Assembly (NCBI GenBank): GCA_032209605.1 | Contig: JASFXZ010000016.1 | Coordinates: 3,720,001-3,784,000 of the forward strand | From: Mactromeris polynyma | Lineage: Eukaryota; Mollusca; Bivalvia; Venerida; Mactridae | Length of the DNA: 64,000 nt | Direction of reading: 5' to 3' | The notes under the pieces: model-generated | Seen by the model: only the letters and a program-made list of their open reading frames with translations | Databases searched by the model: none | Told to the model about the DNA's origin: nothing | Translations under genes and position numbers: made by a program | Shown: in pieces, positions 36,294 to 47,094 of the stretch | Numbering within the stretch: position 1 is the first letter of the stretch | Layout: each line of letters begins with the position of its first letter

Positions 36294-36896
36294 TCAAATA
36301 GTTGAAGAGCTCTTCAAATAATAAGAGAGCTCTACAAATAATTAGAAACCTCTTTAATCGATTTGAAGAGCTCTCTATTTATGTGTTGCTATCATTATAT
36401 TATTATTGCTTACAACAATTCATTTGTTGCTCTTACTAATTGAATTAGAGATCGAGCACTTCAAATCAATTGAAGAGAGCACTTATTCAATTACCGTGGG
36501 CAACAAATGATTTGAAGATATCTCCAATTATAACAATTTACCCGTAATTGATTAGAGTAGCTCTAAATTAAATCTATTAATGAGCTCTTTAATTCAATTG
36601 TTGAGAGCATTAATTCGGCAAAATTTAGAAACAACACAATGGAACATTGATTTGTTGATATCTCCAATTGAAATGGAGAGGTCTCTAATCGATTTTGGAG
36701 AGAGCTCTAATTCAATTGAAGACCGAGCCTCATCAATTGAGTTGATTTGGCGGTACCTTCAATTGATTTGTAGAGTCTCTCCAAATGATTTGGAGAGAGT
36801 TCAACTTCAATTGATGCTATCATTAATTCAACTAGAGCTCTCTTCAAACAAATTGGAGAGCTTTCCAAATAATTGAAGAGCTCTCCAAATATTTGA
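36294..36896. mobile_element. MITE-like element rich in 'agagctct' motifs
   Basis: About 600 bp. The left end 'tcaaatagttgaagagctct' and the reverse complement of the right end 'tcaaatatttggagagctct' form imperfect terminal inverted repeats. The inside is a patchwork of 'aattgaagagctctc' and its complement in both orientations, so it can fold extensively. The 98-codon open frame inside (36580-36876) is a by-product. Confidence 0.6.
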
Positions 36897-37881
36897 GTTT
36901 ATGTAGCTTTGGCATTACATACACATGAAAATATATCAGAATTATTTTTACCAGTCAGAATAGTTTTTACGTACAATTGTCAGTCAAGGTTTTGCCAAGT
37001 TTGATTCCTGGTTGACATTAATTTTTTGTTAATGTCAAGCTAGTTTTATGGCAATAAAACTTTGTGACTTTATTCTTGTGATAATTTAATGTTTTCTTCA
37101 AGTACTTATACTGTACAGATCTATGAGCAACACTAATTTTCAGAGTGGAGTTAAAGCTGTTTAATAGTGTCCGAGATGAAGTGTAAGATGGTCACCAGAC
37201 AAGCTAACATCTTATTCAGAATAGCCTCAGAAAAGCTTGGAAATACCCAAAACCCAGGAGCTTTCGAGGGTTGGCCCCCTGGTCCCCCACCAAGTGCCCT
37301 GCCTTGAGCCCACTAAGCAGCTGCATTGACCTCTGGTAAATTTTCCACTTTTTCAAACCCATCCTCCTCACCGACTTACATAATTATTGTTTTGGTGCAC
37401 ATGCCATTTTTTACTGTGAATATGTATACTTCAAGCTGACCAGTTGAAATTTGTTAACATTACCTTATTGATTTTCTTGACCAGAAATTAAAACCAGTTT
37501 GATATGCAATGCTTTTAAGATATTGTACAAATACTGTATCTAGCAAAGATGGATCATCATTAAGTCTTTCAGAATTGACCATAAGAAAATATTACCAAAG
37601 TGATTGTGCACATATTTTAATACCAAATGCAGGATGTTGCATTTATATAAATGATTTAAATAATTTTCTGCACTAAAATTTAATTTTCGTTTGTATTATT
37701 GATGTGGTATAACAAATAAATATTAGTATGAGCCATTTCCATGTAACCATTGCGAATGGTCATATATTACAAAAATATAGGTAGTATTTGATGAATCAAG
37801 TCACTGTTGACTAATGTGACTGTAATTGGTGCACCTAATGTCATTTAGATGATGTATCCATATTGCCATTCAATGTATATA
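36897..37881. other. non-coding spacer
   Basis: Mostly AT-rich. Around 37230-37330 there is a GC-richer patch (gagggttggccccctggtcc) resembling the end of a dispersed element. No gene is supportable. Confidence 0.4.
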
Positions 37882-38034
37882 CAGTAAAACCTCAATAATA
37901 AGACCACCCTTGGGACCCTTGAAAACTGGTTTCTTATTGAGGTGGCCTTAATATTGAGAGCAAACCAGTGAAAATGGACTTGAAAATTGTGTTTTTAATT
38001 TTGAAGTGGTCTTATTATTGAGGAGGTTTTACTG
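37882..38034. mobile_element. complete pogo-like MITE (family A), 153 bp
   Basis: Flanked by TA (37880-37881 and 38035-38036). Ends cagtaaaacctc / gaggttttactg, with inverted repeats extending through 'aataataagaccacc'. It is the unexpanded form of the element at 1878-2787. Confidence 0.85.
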
Positions 38035-38529
38035 TAGATGTATATCCATTCCTCAGTACTTGCGTATATATAACATTATTTGGGCTTACACTAATGCAAA
38101 TACATGTGTAAGCAAAGAGGAAATCAAGTTATGATGCTGAAAAGATTTCTGGTTCAAGTCTGGCTGACATTGCAGACTGTAACAAAGAACATACACAGCC
38201 ATTCCACGGAAAATGAACTTCAATGCAGGTGAATACACTTGAAAAGAAAGACAAAGGATTTCATTTAAAAAATATATTTGAAAAATATCAACAAATGAAA
38301 ATATAACTTTTATTAGCATTCTTTGACGTGGAAGAACAATACAGCAACATATATTGGAATATATACAAAAAAACAATATGTGATATAATATGGATAATTA
38401 CCTTAAAAATAATGTCATAGACATGTAGCGACGCCTATTATCCATAATGATTCAACAGAGAAATAACAAATGACGTGACATCCCCATTTCCAACAGTGGT
38501 AGATGATGTACGACGATAAAGTGATTTTT

Positions 38530-38818
38530 ACCAATTAAAATGTATATATGAGCGCTGCTGTACGATTTCCAACCTCTTCTTTAAGTGACGTCATTTCCAG
38601 AAAACGGCTCATGTGACGTCATCATGAACTGACAGAAAGCAATATTTGCCGCATATGGCAATATGAAAACAAAGTGACCATAATTATAATGTAAATATTG
38701 TTTCCTGCTTGCAAATAGTGACATCACATGTTGTGTTTTCATGAAATGACGTCACTTACAGAAGAGGTTGTAAATCATATAGTAGCGCTCATATGAACTA
38801 TGATAAAAAATAATTGGT
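38530..38818. mobile_element. MITE (family E), about 290 bp
   Basis: Terminal inverted repeats of about 70 bp: 'accaatt', 'atgagcgct', 'aacctcttct' and 'aagtgacgtcattt' on the left, with their complements in reverse order on the right. The palindrome tgacgtca occurs three times (one in each arm and one inside, near 38611). Confidence 0.8.
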
Positions 38819-39333
38819 GTTCGTAAATTATTGATTTACCGGTAATTCATTTTCATAAACCTTGTTTAATTGAATCAATAATTTGTCTCACTCCAGCAAA
38901 ATCCTATACATGTACATTTTACTTTATATACTAATTCATAATATATATCGCAGTAATATGGGACATGTACACTGAAGCATTCATACATAACACTGGTAGA
39001 ACATGAATACAGATGATGCATAGTTTAGAATTAATCTGCACATGTTGTTATCGGTCTTAAAATTACATTGGGTTTTTTCAAAGTGAGTGGAGTCCAAAAC
39101 CGAAAATAATTATCGAAAAATATATTTAAGAAGCCAAGTCAAGCTCATCTATACTTTTACATTGTAAGCACAAATTAAAGTTTCCCAGGTGACGTCATCA
39201 ATGTAATGTTTCCAATAATGTCACAGAATGACATTAAAACATTCTGTATGTAAACATGTAATCTTTCACTCAATCACATTTAAGAACAGGGGGAGCTGTA
39301 GTCCATGTTATCTATCAGGATATAAATTACACT

Positions 39334-39488
39334 GACTGGTCACATGTTTATCATAGCACAATGCAACTGGTCACATGTTTATCATAGCACAATGCAACTG
39401 GTCACATGTTTATCATAGCACAATGCAACTGGTCACATGTTTATCATAGCACAATGCAACTGGTCACATGTTTATCATAGCACAATGC
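39334..39488. repeat. 31-bp tandem repeat, five copies
   Basis: Perfect copies of 'actggtcacatgtttatcat' plus 'agcacaatgca'. In gene-free sequence between ADAT1 and the CD36-like gene. Confidence 0.93.
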
Positions 39489-39892
39489 ACTTGTAATCAA
39501 AATATAGAAGCAAAGGAAACTGCAAACAATTAAATTCCGTTCTTCCCAGTGAGCGAAAAATATATAAAATAAACATTATAATACATAATTTACAATGCAG
39601 TGATGTTTACAAAGATTAACAGCAGTACATCTATATTATAACATATGAAAAACATTTTGATCAAATGGCTGACAACATCAATAATGAATAATATCTCATT
39701 TTCACATAACATCAGGCAAAAATATGAATCCAGTTTCATACTATTATAACTGGAAAATCAAACAATATCATGTAATTGCACATTGCATCATTTGATTTAG
39801 CACATATACATAAACATGGTAGAAACAAACAATATTTCTAGGATTTAGTGCAAAACTATGTGAACTCCTTCTCACGAGAACTAAGTTTGCAT

Positions 39893-39999
39893 GAGTTCTT
39901 TCCCTTTGTCCCTTCTAGAGTTCTCTCCCTTTATCCGTTCTAAAGTATATGTATGTATATATATATATAGTTCTACAAAGAGGTAAAGGGAGAGAACTC
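39893..39999. mobile_element. fold-back MITE (family D), copy 3
   Basis: 'gagttctctccctttatccg' (from 39919) opposes 'aggtaaagggagagaactc', with an extra left-hand 'gagttctttccctttgtccc' as in copy 2. An AT dinucleotide run is in the loop. Confidence 0.7.
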
Positions 40000-40831
40000 G
40001 GACAATACCAAATACTGACTGATGGATTATGCAAGTCTATCACAGTTTATTTAGTTACATGGCATATAAATATCACAATTAAGCAAATTGATAAATTATT
40101 ATCAGACCATCTAATCTGCAGAGCTTAATACAGATCAATCTCAAGCAAGGGAATACATTATATAAACACCAGTACAGTACAGTCTATCAAGTGTGATGTA
40201 CGATGACCAAAGCCAGCATTTAACAACTCTAAGTAAAATCTATTGCATTACCGTTCATTCTACAACATTAAAACATCACACAATTGTACTTGTGTAAAAT
40301 AATAGAATACTGTGGAATCAGAACTTTTCAAAAAAGGTTAATTTTCACCTTATTCCAAATGTCATAAATTTCGAGAAAATTAATGTTTGCCAAATTTTAA
40401 TTCTAATAGCGTGTTTTGTAGCTCAGATGTATATACATTATAACAGAGAAACAAAAAGATAGCTTGCATTTGCAAATTTTAGGTATAGCAAAAAAATACC
40501 AAATTCAACAGAACAAAGTAAAAAACAAGCATATGATTATTCTAAGTCATACGAATTAATATTCATGAAATTCTGTTTATGGTTAACTTGTTAATCCTTG
40601 GGTAAATATATGTTCATCTTCCTATCCATATACAAAACAGACAATTGTCAACTTTCAGGTGGAAATAATACAAGTCATAAAATACCATGCAATTTGTATG
40701 GTTCACACGGAATATTCTACCCAGTGAACATTTTAATCATCTTGAAGAAATTCTTCGGTACTGATTACACTCCAAAATGAGCCATGGAAAGTCTGCATGA
40801 AGTGTAGAACACATTAATATCGCACGGTAAC
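40000..40831. other. non-coding spacer
   Basis: AT-rich, with no supportable feature. It lies just 3' of the CD36-like gene's stop (minus strand) and so may include its 3' UTR beyond the hAT MITE. Confidence 0.4.
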
Positions 40832-41271
40832 TAGTGATGGCGCGATTATCGAAAATAATCGAAAAATCGTTGCTTGACATCTGACGTCGGCAACAATCGA
40901 TTATGAACTACAATAATCGATTACAATCGGAAATTGTGACTGAAGTGTTATTTCAATAAGATGATATTCAAATATTCAAATTTAAAAAAATAAACCTGGA
41001 TATACTTTCAAATGATAAATCTAGTCAATAGTAGTCGAATATTCATTGAATGATAAAATGTTCTTATGATATAAGAATAATGTAAAACCGCATTGAATAT
41101 AAATGTAGTTAAAAAAGAGATACATAAATTTGTATAAATGAAATAAACTTTCAGCATTATACTTATACTAAAAAGCTAAATATTTAGATTATTTCCGATT
41201 CGATTATTGATTGTGAGTTTTCAAACTGATCCGATAATCGATTATAAAATTTATCCGATTATCCATCACTA
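40832..41271. mobile_element. hAT-type MITE, 440 bp, overlapping the end of the CD36-like gene
   Basis: The left end 'tagtgatgg' and the right end 'ccatcacta' are perfect inverted repeats, extended by cgattatc/gataatcg. The 8-bp flanks are acggtaac (40824-40831) and aaggtaac (41272-41279), which agree at 7 of 8 positions, as expected for a hAT target duplication. The interior is rich in 'aatcgatta'. The last 13 bp lie inside the open reading frame of the CD36-like terminal exon. Confidence 0.8.
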
Positions 41272-44200
41272 AAGGTAACATTATGTTGCCCAGACTGTGC
41301 TGTTTCATTCTGAGTAGACTGGTTTACATTTGTATCTTCCTGGTTATTGGTGATTGGCTGTTGGTCAGATTGTGCTGAGTCATCCTGAGTAGACTGGTTT
41401 GCAATATCATCATCATAAACTATTGGCCGTGCATCTTCTGGCACATCATGTGACAGCTGCTCATTGCGAAAATTTGCTGTAATCTGCAAGTATGAATGCA
41501 TACAAGTTTTGTGACAGAAAAATCTAGGCAATGGAACAGAATAAAAATAAATTTTTCCATGGATAATATCAAAACATGAATATTTATTAAAACATGGTTG
41601 CTTACGTTAAAACATTTCTGGTAAGGAACATAGGATTTTTGCACTAGAAAAAAACTATATGTACATCATTTTACAATAAAATTTCTTTTATCTGAAAACA
41701 TCCAAACTTTCACTTGCAAGTTCAGTCTCTTAACGTGATTAACTATTACAATTCTTATTGTTAAAATGGCATTGTTAATATCAAATACCAAAGCGCTCCT
41801 ACATGGAATATGTGTCTTCAAAACAATATTGTTTGCCTTTAATAAATAAGTTTCACAATGTTGCAATGAATAAACAAAATGGAACTAACATTTCTTTTAA
41901 GTCTTATTGTCCAGATACTATAAATGATAGTAACCATGAGAACGAGGCCTCCGAGAGCGATAAGTGTAATCTCCACAGCAAGAATAATCTGTAATGGCGT
42001 GAGAAGCAGACTGAAAAATTTCTTTGCATTCTTGTCGTCAATGGAAACGCTCTGTAAGAAGAGAAGAAATGCATGTTTGATGTATTAATAACCAAATTTG
42101 GACAAAAATGCTCTACGTGTATATTACTAGTCATTCACACCATAATTATCTGATTTAAATTGATATAATCTGTTTTATTTACTTGAGAACAGTTGTAGAC
42201 AAAATTGTGAGATGGTCAGCCAATGAAAACATGCTTTGGAAAATATTGACCAATAGGCATAGTGCACCACAATAACGGTACTTTCAACTAATTTGGAATC
42301 CTGTATAGTGTGACATACTGCTGTATTTTCTCCCTCGCTAGCACTGAACACCCTAAAATACAGTATAGCCATATCTGCTAATTACACATTACTACAATTC
42401 AGTCTAATGTGTTTTTCAACACGGTGGATAACAAATAACAAGTTTGCAAACCTAAATTGGTAACCATGATTCAATTTTCTTCTTCTTCAAGATTTTGCCA
42501 AATTGAAGTTATTTGTTTTGTTAATTAAGACATATCAAGAGATGAAAGCAACATTTAACTATCTGCATATAAATAAAGAGACAGACTGAATTGTTTTGTG
42601 TTCACCTCACAATAAGTTTACAATACAAAGAAATGCAGACGGTAAAGTGAACAACTTGGATGAATCTGACGAAAACAACTCACCTCATTCAACCAAAATA
42701 CTGGGTAAAACACTGGTTTTATTCTAAGAGTGTCCCTAAAATCATAGAACATTGTTAAGACAAATATGTTAAACATCAGTCAAACTGGTCCATAGAGAAC
42801 AAACTGAAAGGTTGTAGCCTTCTGCCATACGTGATGGTAACTATATACAGTAGCACCTCATTCATTGGGTCGGAAATTTTATTTCTAATCTTACATTGTT
42901 TTCAATAGCCCATTTTATTTCGACATGCGTAAGAAGATACATCGTGATCTGATATTTATTTTGAATGATACCAAGTACATGTATTCGGATAAATGGTTGT
43001 TGAATAAATGAGGTCTGACTGTATTTGATTAACCAAAAATAATTTTCCATGACCAATGAAAATACTATACAATATACATTTAAAATTTATAAGAATACCC
43101 AGGTATTTTATACAACAGCTTCATGTTCAAGTTATCAGCCAATTGCTTATAAAGAAACCTATGAAACATCATTTGCCTGTAATTCAATGTGAAATAAAGC
43201 AGTCACATAAACAACTTAATCTACAGCATAATGAATTTCACTGATAGGAAAAACAGATACAATTTTCAAAATACAAGATATAGTATCTTCATATCGATAT
43301 TTTAAAAACTGTAATAATTAAAATATCCAAAATACAAAATTTCCTGTAATATAGCTGTGATTGTAACAGTCTGCCTGAGTGACCTCTTCTAATAGCAACT
43401 CCCTATCTTAAGAGACCCTATGTTTTCCTCCAAAAGCCTTTTACTTCATACTTGGAACTGCATGTATCGACCCCCTGTCTAACAACCAAGAAATCTTGCT
43501 CCCAATAAGGTGCATCTCAATCAAATAAGACTGTTTGTTATGACTTTCTGCTCTTTATTAGTACTTATTGGTAATTTGTGATCTTTGTGGCAAAATCATA
43601 CATAAAATAGCTCTCTATCACAGAGATGATTTATTTGTAGTTGTTTACAATAACATACATGTGAACTCTCCCGATGTCCGTGGGAGACTCCCGGATTTGA
43701 CAGCCAACTCACACTCTCCCGGCCGGGAGCCACGATCTCCCGATTTTCAAAGTAAACATCGTAAATTTTTGTTATGGGGTATTTTAGTTCATTCCCGACT
43801 GATTCGCTGAAATTACTTGTCAAACTGATACCTGAAAGTGGTAAAATCGGGATACCAGTCCAATAATCGTTATACCACGTTTTGGGAGTTATATAAATGC
43901 TCTAAACCATGGAACCAAGCACTTGGTGACACTGATCAAAATACAACGCTACCCTCGCTTGTCATGGTGTGATGAAGAAATAGAAGACTGTCTAAAGTCT
44001 ATCCCTATCTTATGTGACCTCATTGTTGGACTCTCCTTGAAAGTCACATATGACAGTCTCAACTTTCATTTATACATGTAGATACATGTAGATGGTGATA
44101 GTTTGTATACTCACTTTACATTATCAATGGGTGCCATATACATGCTGACTTGTAACCTTTTAGCAGCCTGCAGGACAAGACCTGTATACTGAAAAAATAG

Positions 44201-44709
44201 CAACATTGCAATCAGGTTCATAGTATATTCTGGTGGAAAATACAAAAGTAAAAAAAGTGAAACATTCAGAGTTGGAACTCCTACATTTGTTCTGAGTACT
44301 CCAAATTGTAACCATAATTTTTAAACTATTTTTTTTTCAGGAAAACCACATGATGACAATATCAGATGACATTCCAACAACAGCAAAAGATGTTACCATA
44401 ACAGCAGATGACATTACAATAATAGCTGAAGACATAACAACAATGGCTGATGACATTCCAACAACAGCAAAAGATGTTACCATAACAGCAGATGACATTA
44501 CAATAATAGCTGATGACATAACAACAATGGCTGATGACATTACATCAACAGCACACAACAACAGTGGATATTACTCACTGGTTCTAGATCTATAGTAGTT
44601 TTATGTTCCTCTTCATTTGGATGCATGCCATAAACAGCATCAATGTATCTTTGATCACCATATAGGAAATGTGGCAGTGAAAAAGCTACTGGGATGTTGA
44701 AAAAGTCAA
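41259..44709 (-). CDS. CD36/SCARB-family receptor, C-terminal half only
   Basis: Five exons (minus strand): 44709-44579, 44188-44115, 42735-42684, 42051-41890 and 41483-41259, ending in TAA. They join in frame. Visible family blocks: FNIPVAFSLPHFLYGD, GMHPNEEEHKTTIDLEP, YTGLVLQAAKRLQVSMY, PVFYPVFWLNE, then SVSIDDKNAKKFF and a C-terminal membrane span (ILAVEITLIALGGLVLMVTI), as in CD36, SCARB1 and SCARB2/LIMP-2. The donor of the fourth exon is GTTAGT, chosen because it gives a basic IRLKRN after the membrane span and keeps the last exon open. The tail is about 75 residues, rich in Gln, Ser, Asp and Asn, unusually long for the family. The first exon needs a preceding phase-1 exon, yet I find no N-terminal half (first membrane span, about 300 ectodomain residues) before the sacsin stop at 46930. 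It is either a truncated duplicate or has distant 5' exons. Confidence 0.8.
42848..43021. mobile_element. pogo-like MITE (family B), copy 2
   Basis: 174 bp with TA on both flanks (42846-42847, 43022-43023). Ends 'cagtagcacctcattcatt' and 'aataaatgaggtctgactg'. Located in an intron of the CD36-like gene. Confidence 0.78.
43661..43759. repeat. dispersed repeat, copy B
   Basis: Matches 5511-5614 (gactcccggatttgacagcc, gccgggagcc, attttcaaagtaaac). In an intron of the CD36-like gene. Confidence 0.8.
44345..44555. repeat. 21-bp repeat, about 10 copies, with 84-bp higher order
   Basis: Degenerate units 'gatgacattacaataatagc'. Every fourth unit is more alike, giving an 84-bp super-repeat. It lies in the intron directly downstream of the first CD36-like exon seen. 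Open frames on both strands follow from the 21-bp period. Confidence 0.85.
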
Positions 44710-44903
44710 CTGAAAGTAAAAAATACAATGTATATCAATAATCAAAATAACTGCATGATGAAAGACCATTTCAAAATGAACAGTTTTAAAAAATCATTAC
44801 AATATACAAGTCTAAAAAATAATTTCTAACAAATACCCATGTATGATTAATACAAACATGGTGTAGAGTAGAATTTGACAAAAAAATAACATGAGCTGGT
44901 TAG

Positions 44904-45356
44904 TATGGTGGCATATTTCTGCCAACAGTTAACTACTTTACTACTTGGCACTTTTCGTGTTAAGATAACGCGATAAATATCTAGTTAACTACATAAGTTT
45001 TATGTAACTGTTAAGTGGTTGACGAGTTAAGTATCAAGTTAACTACATAATGGTCTAGTTAATTATGTGGGTAACAACATGTAGTTAAGGATTAGTCAAG
45101 TACTTATCGTGTTTACCACTTAACACTTATATAGAATAGATTTCCGTTCTGAAAACTAAGGAGGTTAAGTGGGTAAGTGGTGGCAGTTTTGGGCACTATC
45201 AGACAATTTTTTGTGTTAAGATATTATCTGGTAACAATACGTATGTATAGTTAACCACATTATTATCATGATACTTATGTAGTTTCTTTAACATGATTAC
45301 CACATAATTTTCTAGTTAATTATGTAGTTAACTGGTGGAAGAAATATGCCAGCATA
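44904..45356. mobile_element. MITE family F, 453 bp, with 6-bp target duplication
   Basis: Terminal inverted repeats of about 33 bp (left tatggtggcatatttctgcc; reverse complement of right tatgctggcatatttcttcc), both followed by 'agttaactac'. GGTTAG occurs directly on each side (44898-44903 and 45357-45362). The interior is full of gttaact-type palindromes. A fragment of one end is at 15114-15165. Confidence 0.78.
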
Positions 45357-45604
45357 GGTTAGGTATAATAGACTGTTACATAAATACAACTTTCATTTTT
45401 AACTAAAATAAATTCTGACAAAAATCATTCAAACATCTATAAATATTAAATACTATCCATAATGTCTCCTGATTCCTTCAACAAACAATATTTAAATAAA
45501 GTTAACAAATTGAAAATAACACAACTATTTTCGGATATATATTCACATATTAACCCAATGCTTCTATGTCAATTCAAAATTAGCAACATATTATTTACAT
45601 ACCA

Positions 45605-46161
45605 GTACATCAAACTTACACATCAAAGCTCTACTACTGATCCATTCAAAATAGTACAATCTAACGGTACATCAAACTTACACATCAAAGCTCTACTACT
45701 GATCCATTCAAAATAGTACAATCTAACGGTACATCAAACCTACGCATCAAAGCCCTACTACTGATCCATTCAAAATATTACAATCTAACGGTACATCAAA
45801 CTTACACATCAAAGCTCTACTACTGATCCATTCAAAATAGTACAATCTAACGGTACATCAAACCTACGCATCAAAGCTCTACTACTGATCCATTCAAAAT
45901 ATTACAATCTAACGGTACATCAAACTTACACATCAAAGCTCTACTACTGATCCATTCAAAATAGTACAATCTAACGGTACATCAAACTTACGCATCAAAG
46001 CTCTACTACTGATCCATTCAAAATAGTACAATCTAACGGTACATCAAACTTACACATCAAAGCTCTACTACTGATCCATTCAAAAAAGTACAATCTAACG
46101 GTACATCAAACTTACACATCAAAGCTCTACTACTGATCCATTCAAAATAGTACAATCTAAA
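45605..46161. repeat. 62-bp minisatellite, about nine copies
   Basis: The unit contains 'aatctaacggtacatcaaac' and 'atcaaagctctactactgat'. Copies are almost identical; variants are ttacac/ctacgc. It lies between the last sacsin exon and the first visible CD36-like exon, where the missing CD36 5' exons would be expected. Confidence 0.93.
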
Positions 46162-46929
46162 AGGTGCTAGTCCTATTATAGTAAGCAGCTATAATCCAAC
46201 ACGCTGTCATTCATTACTTCAACATATATGTCAATACATGTAGCACAAAAACAAAGTACAAAATAGCAACTGAAGTATAAAAAGTCAAATCAAAAGTAAA
46301 TACATATTAGCTAAATAATGCTTTATACATTGTCATGAAAAAAATACAATCAAATAGAATGTTTTATCCTCGGATGTTCCAGTCATTTTTGCACAAGCAT
46401 ATCCTTGTATCTCCTTGAATACAGTGAAATACACTAAGTGACACTAATCATATGCATATATAAACACTGGTTGTTGTTAACACACATGCCTACCATAATA
46501 GCTTGGCATAGGTAAGTGGGAAGTTAAGTAAATACTATCATACGACCTGTAATATTTAATTTTGACCTTCATAAAAAGAAGTTACTTAATGGCAAAATTT
46601 CTATCTGCCTCCACTTCCATTATGAGTGTCAATAAGTACATGATACTTTCATGCAGAAAATATGATACAAAAATGCTTTTAAAATAAAAGTAAAGTAAAT
46701 CCATATAACAATCATATCCCAGTGATATCAGAGGTTTGACTACAAAATAAAAGTAAAGTAAATCCATATAACAACCATATCTCTGTGATATCAGAGGTTT
46801 GACAACAAAAGAAAAAGAAAATTATATACAAAGGTTCCTACTGACACAGCAGTCTCACACATTTCTGAGTTAACACATCCAGATAAATACTAGTATTGCC
46901 GACAGTTGGTCAAATGATTTTTCTTCTTA
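46162..46929 (-). other. probable sacsin 3' UTR region
   Basis: Directly follows the sacsin stop codon on the minus strand. AT-rich, with a roughly 63-bp unit duplicated in tandem (46681-46806, containing 'gtgatatcagaggtttgac'). No CD36-like or other coding exon was found in it on reading the minus strand. Confidence 0.45.
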
Positions 46930-47094
46930 CTAAGATATCAAATCATCCACCATTTCTAATGTTTCTTTTGTTGTGCTCAATGCAAACTCTGCATCTGCCT
47001 TGTCAAATATAGTTGATGGTATATTTGGTCGCGAAGGTGTATCTGGATAAGTCAGTCTGGCGGGCTCGCCAAATCGGTCATCCAGCAGTCCAGC
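46930..47094 (-). CDS. SACS: sacsin last coding exon (HEPN C-terminus)
   Basis: 165 nt in phase 0, starting AGLLDDRFGEPARLTYPD and ending KADAEFALSTTKETLEMVDDLIS before TAG. The 'Y-P' block followed by an acidic helix is the usual end of the sacsin HEPN domain. The previous exon (50358-50245; ACETALKAAHYFIDRSS) supplies the middle helices. The two are separated by a 3.15-kb intron. Confidence 0.9.
   Translation of the reverse strand, partial: AGLLDDRFGEPARLTYPDTPSRPNIPSTIFDKADAEFALSTTKETLEMVDDLIS

Noticed and set aside
36580..36876. 98-codon open frame
   Set aside because: It lies wholly inside the agagctct-rich element and has a Leu/Glu/Ser composition dictated by that repeat.
44337..44595. 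Open frames on both strands (DDITIIA or VVMSSAI repeats)
   Set aside because: Both arise from a 21-bp intronic repeat; only the part from 44579 on the minus strand is a receptor exon.
44579..46930. Sacsin-CD36 fusion by read-through splicing
   Set aside because: Sacsin exons end in phase 0 while the receptor exon at 44709 needs a phase-1 donor, so the joined frame would shift.
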